From NCBI GenBank assembly GCA_902610315.1, contig CACLVA010000006.1, positions 16,706 through 80,705 on the forward strand: a stretch of 64,000 nucleotides of DNA, read 5' to 3'. Shown piece after piece: positions 18,058-24,981 of this stretch; position 1 is the first letter of the stretch; each line of letters begins with the position of its first letter. Position numbers and translations under genes: made by a program. The notes beneath the pieces were generated by a model that did not search any database, was not told where the DNA came from, and worked only from the letters and a program-made list of their open reading frames with translations. The DNA comes from an uncultured Pelagibacteraceae bacterium (GTDB lineage Bacteria > Pseudomonadota > Alphaproteobacteria > Pelagibacterales > Pelagibacteraceae).

Positions 18058-19326
18058 ATGAAAAGATTTTTAATAAATGGCCCTAATAAAGGTGTTAAGG
18101 GCGAAATTAATGTAAGTGGCGCTAAAAATTCTTGTTTGCCTTTAATGGCAGCTTCAATTTTGTTTAAGAAAAAGGTTATTTTGAGAAATGTACCTTTTGT
18201 GAAGGATGTTTTCACCATGAAAGATTTACTTATATCTTTAGGTTCAAAAGTTGAGCTCATAAAAGAAAAAAAAATTATTAAAATCACAAATAACAAAAAA
18301 CATAAATTAATTGTTCCATATAATTTAGTTTCTACTATGAGAGCAGGTGTTTTAACAATGGGACCTTTATTAGCTAGATACCCAAAAAGTAAAATTAGAG
18401 TTGCTTTAGGTGGCGGGTGTGCTTTAGGTATCAGAGACACTTCTTGGCATCTCTCAGGATTTAAAAGTCTTGGTGCAGATAATACTCTTAACAGAGGTTA
18501 TGTGAACATTTATTCAAAAAATGGTTTAAAGGGAAACATTTTTAAATTTCCAAAAGTTACTGTTACTGGAAGTTCAAATTTGATAATGGCATCAGTACTT
18601 ATAAAAGGAGAACACATAATCAAAAATATTTCAATAGAACCTGAAGTGAAAGATTTGATTAAATTTTTAAATAATTCTGGGGCTCAAATAAAGTTTATAG
18701 GAAAAAGATCTATAAAAATTCAAGGGGTTAATGAACTTGTAAATGGCGATCATACTATTATCGGTGATAGGATCGAAGCTTTTAGTTACTTATGCGTTGC
18801 AGCGATAACGAATGGAAGAATTAAAGTAAAAAAAATTGATCCTAAATATTTAAATGCAGAATTAAGAATATTAAAAAAAATCGGATACAAAATAGAAATT
18901 AATGTAAACTCAATCATGATTTCACCAGGTAAAAAAACAAAACCTGTATTAATTAGAACTGGTCCTTGGCCACAATTTGCCACCGACAACATGCCAATTA
19001 TTCTTGCAGTTTTAACAAAGGTTTCTGGAAAAAGTATAATTGAAGAAACAATATTCTCAAATAGATTTATGGCAGTCCCAGAGTTAAAAAGAATGGGCGC
19101 AAAAATATCAATAAAGAAAAATAAGGCATTTATTATTGGACAAAAAAAATTAAATGCTGCAGATTGTATTTCATCAGATTTAAGAACTACATTTTCAATA
19201 ATCTTAGGAGCAATATCAGCCGAGGGATCTTCTACAATATCCCGAATTTATCATGGTTTAAGAGGATATGAAAACTTACAAATTAAGCTCAAAAAATTAG
19301 GAATTAAAATTAAACTAAAAAAATAA
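18058..19326 (+). CDS. murA: UDP-N-acetylglucosamine 1-carboxyvinyltransferase
   Basis: First committed step of peptidoglycan synthesis. EPSP-synthase-like fold of 422 aa. SGAKNSCLPLMAA carries the PEP/UDP-GlcNAc-binding Lys-Asn. VALGGGCALGIR holds the catalytic Cys, so fosfomycin sensitivity is expected. IGDRIEAFSYLCVAA and FATDNMPIILAVLTK are conserved substrate contacts. Abuts dcd and shares its stop region with the DUF2948 gene by 1 nt. Confidence 0.96.
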   Translation: MKRFLINGPNKGVKGEINVSGAKNSCLPLMAASILFKKKVILRNVPFVKDVFTMKDLLISLGSKVELIKEKKIIKITNNKKHKLIVPYNLVSTMRAGVLTMGPLLARYPKSKIRVALGGGCALGIRDTSWHLSGFKSLGADNTLNRGYVNIYSKNGLKGNIFKFPKVTVTGSSNLIMASVLIKGEHIIKNISIEPEVKDLIKFLNNSGAQIKFIGKRSIKIQGVNELVNGDHTIIGDRIEAFSYLCVAAITNGRIKVKKIDPKYLNAELRILKKIGYKIEINVNSIMISPGKKTKPVLIRTGPWPQFATDNMPIILAVLTKVSGKSIIEETIFSNRFMAVPELKRMGAKISIKKNKAFIIGQKKLNAADCISSDLRTTFSIILGAISAEGSSTISRIYHGLRGYENLQIKLKKLGIKIKLKK

Positions 19327-19727
19327 TGTCCAAAAAATATTTAGCTAAAATTTTAGCAAGGGATTTGAATGGATTAAACCTAATTTCTTTATATTGTCAC
19401 AAATCGATTTTAAAAGTATCAGACATTAAATTTCTGAAAAAAAATAAGATTTTTTTATTATCTTTACAGAGAAACTCAATTAAAGCCAAAAATAAAAATA
19501 AAGTATTAAGCATATGTAAGTTCGAATTTATTGATCAAGCTAGGTCAAAAAATATTAATCAATATTCATCAAAAAAAAATTTGTCACTTCTTGCTATCGA
19601 TACTATTAAAACCAAAAAGGGCTTCGAATTTAATTTGTTATTTTCTAATAATGGCTTTATAACGTTATCTTCAGAAATTATAGAAGTTACACTTGAAGAT
19701 TTAAAGGAAATTAAAAATGACTTATAG
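19326..19727 (+). CDS. DUF2948-family protein
   Basis: 133 aa. Recognised mainly by position: alphaproteobacteria keep a DUF2948 gene between murA and hisD. The sequence has the expected beta-rich pattern (RDLNGLNLISLYCHKSILKVSDI, FLLSLQRNSI, LLAIDTIKTKKGFEFNLLFSNNG, EIIEVTLEDLKEI). No catalytic motif and no known function. Overlaps hisD by 11 nt. Confidence 0.75.
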   Translation: MSKKYLAKILARDLNGLNLISLYCHKSILKVSDIKFLKKNKIFLLSLQRNSIKAKNKNKVLSICKFEFIDQARSKNINQYSSKKNLSLLAIDTIKTKKGFEFNLLFSNNGFITLSSEIIEVTLEDLKEIKNDL

Positions 19728-20997
19728 ATTAAATGCAAATAGTAAAAATTTTCAAAAGGATCTAATAAAAAAAATAAATAAAAGATCGGTTTTTTCTGAC
19801 AAGGATTATGATGTTGCAAAAAAAATTGTTTCAGATGTAAAAAAAAATGGGGATAAAGCGGTGCTTAAATACGAAAAAAAATTTAATAAAAATTATAAGC
19901 TTAAAACAAACTATAACAATATAATTAAAAATATTAAAAAATTAAATCCAAAAGTAAAAAAATCTATAGACTTCGCATTCCAAAGAATTCTATCATTTCA
20001 TAAAAATCAAAAGTCAAAAGATATTAAATTTTCAGATAAATTAGATAACAAAATTGATTACAAGTACAAACCGCTGAATTCAGTTGGGATTTATATACCT
20101 GGTGGCAATGCAAGTTTTCCATCTACGGTTTTAATGAATGCAATTCCTGCTATGCTGGCAGGCGTCAAAAGAATTGTTATTGCTAATCCTGTAAGAGGTA
20201 AAGATCAAAGCGCCGCTGTTTTATACGCTGCTAAAAAATGTGGTGTAAAAGAAATTTATAGAGTAGGTGGAGCACAGGCTATAGCTGCTCTTGCTTATGG
20301 GACAAAAACAATTAAACGAGTAGATAAAATAGTTGGACCAGGAAATATTTACGTTGCAGCAGCAAAAAAAATAGTTTTTGGTGAAGTTGGTATTGATATG
20401 ATTGCTGGTCCATCAGAGATAACAGTAGTTGCTGACAAAAGTTCAAATGTAAAATGGGTTGCAGCAGATTTAATTGGTCAAGCAGAACATGATATTAATG
20501 CTCAATGTATCCTTATCTCAAAGAATAAAGAATTAATTGATAAAGTTCAAAAAGAATTAGAAATACAGTTACAAAGTTTACCACGTAGAAAAATTGCATT
20601 AGGTAGCTTAAAAAAAAATGGTTTATTAATTTTTGCAAATTCAGATAAAAAAATTTCTAATATTATAAACATTATAGCTCCAGAGCATTTAGAACTTAGT
20701 GTAGATAAATATAAATCTATTTTAAAAAATGTAAAAAATGCAGGGTCGATATGCACAGGTAAATATTCAGCAATGGCCGTAACAGATTATTGTGCGGGCA
20801 GTAATCACACTTTACCAACACACTCCTCTGCAAAATTTTTCAGTGGACTGTCTGTTTTTGATTTTTTTAAAAGAATTTCTTATATAAATTTATCAAAAAA
20901 GGGTATTGAAACTATCGGTGAAAAAGTTATAAATCTTGCAACTTATGAAGGTTTAGATGGACATGCTAAATCAGTTAAATTAAGAATAGGAGAATAA
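19717..20997 (+). CDS. hisD: Histidinol dehydrogenase
   Basis: Last two oxidations of histidine synthesis, Zn- and NAD-dependent. Signature VGPGNIYVAAAKKIVFGE followed by IDMIAGPSEITVVADKSS, the metal/base segment DLIGQAEHDINAQ, and C-terminal ATYEGLDGHAKSVKLRI. 426 aa is full length. It is not in the hisSZG run but lies only about 3.3 kb before hisG. Confidence 0.96.
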   Translation: MTYRLNANSKNFQKDLIKKINKRSVFSDKDYDVAKKIVSDVKKNGDKAVLKYEKKFNKNYKLKTNYNNIIKNIKKLNPKVKKSIDFAFQRILSFHKNQKSKDIKFSDKLDNKIDYKYKPLNSVGIYIPGGNASFPSTVLMNAIPAMLAGVKRIVIANPVRGKDQSAAVLYAAKKCGVKEIYRVGGAQAIAALAYGTKTIKRVDKIVGPGNIYVAAAKKIVFGEVGIDMIAGPSEITVVADKSSNVKWVAADLIGQAEHDINAQCILISKNKELIDKVQKELEIQLQSLPRRKIALGSLKKNGLLIFANSDKKISNIINIIAPEHLELSVDKYKSILKNVKNAGSICTGKYSAMAVTDYCAGSNHTLPTHSSAKFFSGLSVFDFFKRISYINLSKKGIETIGEKVINLATYEGLDGHAKSVKLRIGE

Positions 20998-21000
20998 AAT

Positions 21001-21216
21001 TTGTCAAAGCAAGACTCTTTAGAATTTAAGGGAAAAGTTATAGATCTTTTACCCAATGCAATGTTTAGAGTAAAGTTAGAAAACAATCATATTGTAACTG
21101 CACACACTGCAGGAAAGTTGAGAAAAAATAGAATTCGGGTCTTGCAGGGAGATAATGTTACAGTAGAAGTAACCCCATACGATCTTACAAAAGGTCGTAT
21201 TATATTTCGGTTTTAA
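21001..21216 (+). CDS. infA: Translation initiation factor IF-1
   Basis: 71-aa OB-fold protein binding the ribosomal A site during initiation. The sequence from [22 protein letters not shown] through GRIIFRF is canonical. The start is TTG, preceded by AGGAGA inside the end of hisD; no ATG fits. A tRNA-Phe gene begins 3 nt after its stop. Confidence 0.96.
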   Translation: MSKQDSLEFKGKVIDLLPNAMFRVKLENNHIVTAHTAGKLRKNRIRVLQGDNVTVEVTPYDLTKGRIIFRF

Positions 21217-21219
21217 AAA

Positions 21220-21292
21220 GGGTACCTGGTGTATGTGGTCGGCACAAACGCCTGAAAAGCGTTAGGTCCTGGTTCGATTCCAGGGGTACCCA
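21220..21292 (+). tRNA. tRNA-Phe (anticodon GAA)
   Basis: Cloverleaf with acceptor GGGTACC/GGTACCC, D stem GTG/CAC, anticodon stem AACGC/GCGTT with loop CTGAAAA (anticodon GAA), T arm CCTGG-TTCGATT-CCAGG, and discriminator A. The following bases are CCT, so the CCA end is not fully encoded and must be added, unlike the tRNA-Thr and tRNA-His genes here. Confidence 0.95.
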
Positions 21293-21380
21293 CCTTAAAT
21301 ATAAATTTGAAAAGTCAAATTAACATCTTGCATTAAATTTAGAAATCTAATAACTACCCTCTAAGCTTAATAAGCTTAAG

Positions 21381-21386
21381 TATAAT
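21381..21386 (+). promoter_or_regulatory. Possible -10 box of cspA
   Basis: Perfect TATAAT 18 nt before the cspA ATG, preceded by a repeated AAGCTTAATAAGCTT. No convincing -35 is visible. If used, the cspA leader is only about 12 nt, far shorter than the long leader of E. coli cspA. Confidence 0.4.
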
Positions 21387-21404
21387 AACTAACGAAAGAG
21401 TAAA

Positions 21405-21614
21405 ATGAGTCTAAAAGGTAAAGTAAAGTGGTTCAATGGAAAAAAAGGTTATGGTTTCATTGAGCGTGAAGACAAAGAAAAAGATGTATTCGTACATGCT
21501 TCAGCTGTAAGAGAAGCAGGTTTAAGATTCTTAAACGAAGGTGACGAACTTACATTTGAAGTTGAAGACGGAGAAAAAGGTCCTGCCGCAGTAAAACTGC
21601 AAAAAACCTCTTAA
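21405..21614 (+). CDS. cspA: Cold-shock domain protein
   Basis: Single cold-shock domain of 69 aa binding single-stranded RNA/DNA. RNP1 KKGYGFIE and RNP2 VFVHASA are intact ([17 protein letters not shown]). An RNA chaperone role at low temperature or in general growth is known for the family. Monocistronic, followed by a large hairpin. Confidence 0.96.
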   Translation: MSLKGKVKWFNGKKGYGFIEREDKEKDVFVHASAVREAGLRFLNEGDELTFEVEDGEKGPAAVKLQKTS

Positions 21615-21632
21615 TTCTAATTCATCAAAATA

Positions 21633-21679
21633 ATTGTATAGGGATAGGCAAGCTTAAATCTGATTTATTCCTATACAAT
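21633..21679 (+). terminator. Large hairpin downstream of cspA (terminator or 3'-UTR element)
   Basis: 12-bp stem, ATTGTATAGGGA with TTCCTATACAAT (one G-U pair), enclosing a 23-nt loop that contains AAGCTT. A second small palindrome TCAACTGTTGA with a run of T follows at about 21679-21697. Together they could terminate cspA transcription; the long loop is unusual for a simple terminator. Confidence 0.5.
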
Positions 21680-21719
21680 CAACTGTTGATTTTTTTGATT
21701 AAACTGTTAATTAAATCAC

Positions 21720-21800
21720 AATGATTAAAATTGTTAAAACTTTAGTATTAACTCACAGACACCATTTTCATGCTGGCTGCACGCTAGCTATTTAATCATT
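21720..21800 (+). promoter_or_regulatory. Putative histidine attenuator: closed RNA structure around a His-rich leader ORF
   Basis: A perfect 10-bp inverted repeat, AATGATTAAA (21720-21729) with TTTAATCATT (21791-21800), closes a region whose interior has hairpin GCTGGC-TGCAC-GCTAGC (21772-21788). The leader start codon lies in the left arm and the bases after its stop form the right arm, so translation would open the structure. It lies upstream of tRNA-His, hisS, hisZ and hisG. The regulatory role is inferred. Confidence 0.5.
21721..21795 (+). CDS. Candidate histidine leader peptide (24 aa)
   Basis: Begins MIKIVKTLVLT and contains HRHHFH: four His among six consecutive residues, all within 18 nt, in a proteome where His is rare. 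It then ends AGCTLAI. It precedes tRNA-His by 52 nt and the hisS-hisZ-hisG genes, the position expected of an attenuator sensing charged tRNA-His. No strong Shine-Dalgarno sequence is seen. Could be a chance ORF, but composition, structure and context agree. Confidence 0.5.
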   Translation: MIKIVKTLVLTHRHHFHAGCTLAI

Positions 21801-21846
21801 ATATAAATTTAAAAATATCCACAATTAGTATAAAACAAAGTAAGGA

Positions 21847-21923
21847 GCACGGGTAGCTCAGTTGGTTAGAGCAGCGGTTTGTGGAACCGAAGGTCGACAG
21901 TTCGAGTCTGTCCCCGTGTACCA
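21847..21923 (+). tRNA. tRNA-His (anticodon GTG), lacking G-1 and with A73
   Basis: Acceptor GCACGGG/CCCGTGT, D arm GCTC...GAGC, anticodon stem GCGGT/ACCGA with loop TTGTGGA (anticodon GTG), T arm GACAG-TTCGAGT-CTGTC, A73 and encoded CCA. The base before position 1 is A, not the near-universal G-1, and 1:72 is a G-U pair. Loss of G-1 with A73 is a known trait of many alphaproteobacteria. Only three bases separate its 3' end from the hisS start. Confidence 0.95.
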
Positions 21924-21926
21924 AAA

Positions 21927-23261
21927 ATGGAAAAACAGAAAAAAATAAAACCTCTAAAGGAATTACCTTCAGGTTTTGAAGATAGACAAGAAAAAGAACT
22001 TTTAGTTAGAGATTTTGTAATATCCAATATTAAAGAGGTAATGATTAAGTATGGATTTCAGTATTTGGAAACGCCAAGTTTCGAGTATACAGAAAGCATA
22101 GGAAAATATTTACCGGATAAGGAAAGACCAGGGGAGGGTATATTTTCTTTTAAAGATGAAAATAAGTGGGTCTCGCTTAGATATGACCTCACAGCTCCTT
22201 TAGCAAGATATGTTGCAAAAAATTTCAACGAAATCTCCAAACCTTTTAAACGATATCAATTAGGAAGAGTTTGGAGAAATGAAAAACCAGGGCCAGGCAG
22301 GTATAGAGAATTTTTACAATTTGATGCAGATTGTGTTGGGACAAAGAATTTACAAGCAGATGCAGAGTTGTGCATTTTGATATCAGAAATTTTGGAAAAA
22401 TGTGGCCTTGAGAAAAAAGATTACACAATAAAGATTTCATCAAGAAATTTTACTAATGAAATTTTTAATAAACTTAAAATTACCTCAAAAGAACAAATAT
22501 CTATGACAATACGTTCTCTTGATAAGGTTAAAAGACTAGGTTGGACGGAAGTTAAAAAACTTTTAGGGAAGGGAAGAAAAGATAAATCAGGTGATTTTAC
22601 TAAAGGCGCAGAATTAAATGAGTCCCAAATCAACTATTTAGAGAAAAAGATAAATGAAACTAAACCTGAAACTGACGATGTTATAGAGGTTACAAAAATT
22701 TTTGACTTTTATGAATTCGATAATTATGAATTTGATCCTTCATTAGTAAGAGGTTTAGAATATTATACTGGTCCAATTTTTGAAATTGATCTTAATTTTG
22801 ATGTTAAAAACTCAAAAGGACAAATAATTCAATTTGGATCTGTGGGTGGAGGCGGCAGGTACGACAATCTGGTCAATAATTTTGGAAACTTTGAATGTCC
22901 TGCAACAGGAATATCCATTGGTTTGGATAGGCTAGTTTATGCATTAATGCAAAAAAAAGATTTCAAAATAGAAACAGTTAAACCAGTGATGATTTGTGTT
23001 TTTGATAAAAAAAACATGGGTGAATATATTAAGATTTTAAAAAAAATAAGATCAGCAAATATTAATTCAGAAATTTATCCAGGAGAAGGTAAACTTAAAA
23101 AACAGATGGAATATGCTAACAAAATTCAATCTCCTTGTGTAATCTTTTATGGTGATGATGAAGTTAAAAATAAAGAGGTGAAATTAAGAAACCTAAAAAC
23201 AGGGGACGAAACTCTTATTAAAATTGAGGATTTAACCAATGAAATTAATAAAATTATCTGA
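21927..23261 (+). CDS. hisS: Histidyl-tRNA synthetase
   Basis: Class II synthetase, 444 aa from MEKQKKIKPLKELPSGFED. The frame is also open upstream through the tRNA-His gene, which cannot be translated usefully. Motif 2 WRNEKPGPGRYREFLQFD, His-specific LVRGLEYYTGPIFEI, and motif 3 ATGISIGLDRL are present; a C-terminal anticodon-binding domain follows. The start sits 3 nt after tRNA-His with no Shine-Dalgarno room. Overlaps hisZ by 23 nt. Confidence 0.95.
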   Translation: MEKQKKIKPLKELPSGFEDRQEKELLVRDFVISNIKEVMIKYGFQYLETPSFEYTESIGKYLPDKERPGEGIFSFKDENKWVSLRYDLTAPLARYVAKNFNEISKPFKRYQLGRVWRNEKPGPGRYREFLQFDADCVGTKNLQADAELCILISEILEKCGLEKKDYTIKISSRNFTNEIFNKLKITSKEQISMTIRSLDKVKRLGWTEVKKLLGKGRKDKSGDFTKGAELNESQINYLEKKINETKPETDDVIEVTKIFDFYEFDNYEFDPSLVRGLEYYTGPIFEIDLNFDVKNSKGQIIQFGSVGGGGRYDNLVNNFGNFECPATGISIGLDRLVYALMQKKDFKIETVKPVMICVFDKKNMGEYIKILKKIRSANINSEIYPGEGKLKKQMEYANKIQSPCVIFYGDDEVKNKEVKLRNLKTGDETLIKIEDLTNEINKII

Positions 23262-24285
23262 CAAAATTTTAAAATCCATAAAATCAAGAGGATTTAAACA
23301 AATTAATTTAGAACCAGTTCTTGAGACCAAGTATATTCTTCAAAGATCAGGAGAAAACTTTAAAAGATTTCTTTTCTCATTTCATGATTTAAATGGTAAT
23401 GAATTATGTTTAAGACCAGACTTAACTATATCGTCTGTATTACGCTATATAAAAAATAAAACAAAAAACAAAGAAAAGGTTTTTTATAGCGGCGAAGCTT
23501 TTAGAAAAACCTATACTAAACAAGAAAGCATTATAAAAAACCAGATAGGATATGAAATTTTAGGGTCTAATAATAAAAAAAAAGATGATCAAGATATAAT
23601 CTATACATCTTTAAAAATAATTAAAAACAGCGGATATAAAAAATCAAAGTTAAAGTTGGGAAATGTTGAACTATTTAATTTAGTAATTGACAAACTCAAT
23701 ATTCCAAAAAGATGGAAAGGCAGATTAAAAAGACACTATTGGAATGTTAAATACTTTAATGATTTATTAAAAAGATTAGAAACAAATTCAGATATAGACC
23801 CAATTTTTGTTGAAACAGATAAAACGAGATTTCAAAATATGAGAAAAGATAATCCTAACAAGGTCATTGCTGGTAGAACATTTAAAGAAATTCTAGACAG
23901 ATTTGAAATGAAAATTAAAGACCCAAGAAGATCATCTAAAGGAAAAAAAAATACAAAAATAATTAGAGATTTTCTAAATATAAAATGTTCGTTAGACAAA
24001 GCGCACAAAGTTTTAAATTCTTTTTTTAAAAAAAATAAAATTAATATTGTTGTTGGAAAAGGATATTTTCCTATTAATAAAAACAAAGATAAAAATATTG
24101 AATTAGAATTTTCTGCATCCAATGGTCGTGAAGTCGAGTTTTACAGCTCTATGGTTTTTTCAATTGATGTTAAAATTAAATCTAAATCTAAAACTTTAGT
24201 ACAAGGTGGTAGATATGACTATTTAACTTCTGACCTAGGGTTTAAAAAAGTTTCAGCTGTCGGTGCAGCTATAAACATGAATTAA
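23239..24285 (+). CDS. hisZ: ATP phosphoribosyltransferase regulatory subunit
   Basis: HisRS-like paralogue without tRNA charging that activates short-form HisG. 348 aa. It retains class II motif-like segments (NGNELCLRPDLTISSVLRYI, KVFYSGEAFRKTYTKQESIIKNQIGYEILG) but the His-specific HisA motif is degenerate and there is no anticodon-binding domain. Sits between hisS and hisG with overlap on one side and abutment on the other, matching the requirement of the short HisG next door. Confidence 0.9.
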   Translation: MKLIKLSDKILKSIKSRGFKQINLEPVLETKYILQRSGENFKRFLFSFHDLNGNELCLRPDLTISSVLRYIKNKTKNKEKVFYSGEAFRKTYTKQESIIKNQIGYEILGSNNKKKDDQDIIYTSLKIIKNSGYKKSKLKLGNVELFNLVIDKLNIPKRWKGRLKRHYWNVKYFNDLLKRLETNSDIDPIFVETDKTRFQNMRKDNPNKVIAGRTFKEILDRFEMKIKDPRRSSKGKKNTKIIRDFLNIKCSLDKAHKVLNSFFKKNKINIVVGKGYFPINKNKDKNIELEFSASNGREVEFYSSMVFSIDVKIKSKSKTLVQGGRYDYLTSDLGFKKVSAVGAAINMN

Positions 24286-24981
24286 ATGAAAAATAAATAT
24301 ATTAACATTGGAATTCCATCTAAAGGAAGATTAAAACAAGAAACCATATTAGTTTTTAATAAAAGAAAACTAAATTTTTCAAAAGATAAAAGAAACCTTA
24401 TAGGTAAAATTATAAACCAACCAAAAAATTTACCAGAGATTAGAATTGTTTATTTACACGCTAGAGAATGTATAGACCAATTATCGTTAAACAATTTAGA
24501 TTTATGTTTTAGTGGATTGGATCTTTTAAAAGAAAGCGAAGTTAATGTACAAAAAAACATTATAATTCAAAAAAAACTTAACTTTGGTAAAGCAACTTTA
24601 GTATTAGCTATTCCTGATATTTGGATTGATGTGCAAACTTTACTGGATTTAGATGAAGTTGCAGAAGAGTTTAGAAAAAAAAAGAAAAGGCTTTTAAGAA
24701 TAGCAACTAAATATCCAAATTTAACAAGACAATTTTTATACTCAAAAGGTTTGACCCAGTTTGAGTTGGTTAAAAGTCTCGGTAGCACAGAGGTGGCACC
24801 GTATACTGGCACAGCAGAGATTGTATCTGATATAACTAGTTCTGGATCAACACTTGCATCTAATAATTTAAGAGTACTAAAAGATGGAAAAATTTTACAA
24901 TCTGAAGCTTGCATCTTTGTCAATAAGCAAAGTTTTAAATCTCAAAGTATTAAAAGAATTATAAAAATACTTTCAAAATAA
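24286..24981 (+). CDS. hisG: ATP phosphoribosyltransferase, short form
   Basis: First step of histidine synthesis (ATP + PRPP). 231 aa, so the C-terminal regulatory domain of long HisG is missing and HisZ is needed. Motifs: IGIPSKGRLKQETI at the N-terminus and the PRPP loop in PYTGTAEIVSDITSSGSTL. Its TAA stop directly abuts the stop codon of the convergent accessory operon with no base between. Confidence 0.95.
   Translation: MKNKYINIGIPSKGRLKQETILVFNKRKLNFSKDKRNLIGKIINQPKNLPEIRIVYLHARECIDQLSLNNLDLCFSGLDLLKESEVNVQKNIIIQKKLNFGKATLVLAIPDIWIDVQTLLDLDEVAEEFRKKKKRLLRIATKYPNLTRQFLYSKGLTQFELVKSLGSTEVAPYTGTAEIVSDITSSGSTLASNNLRVLKDGKILQSEACIFVNKQSFKSQSIKRIIKILSK

Noticed and set aside
21879-21926. 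N-terminal extension of hisS
   Set aside because: It is translated tRNA-His sequence.
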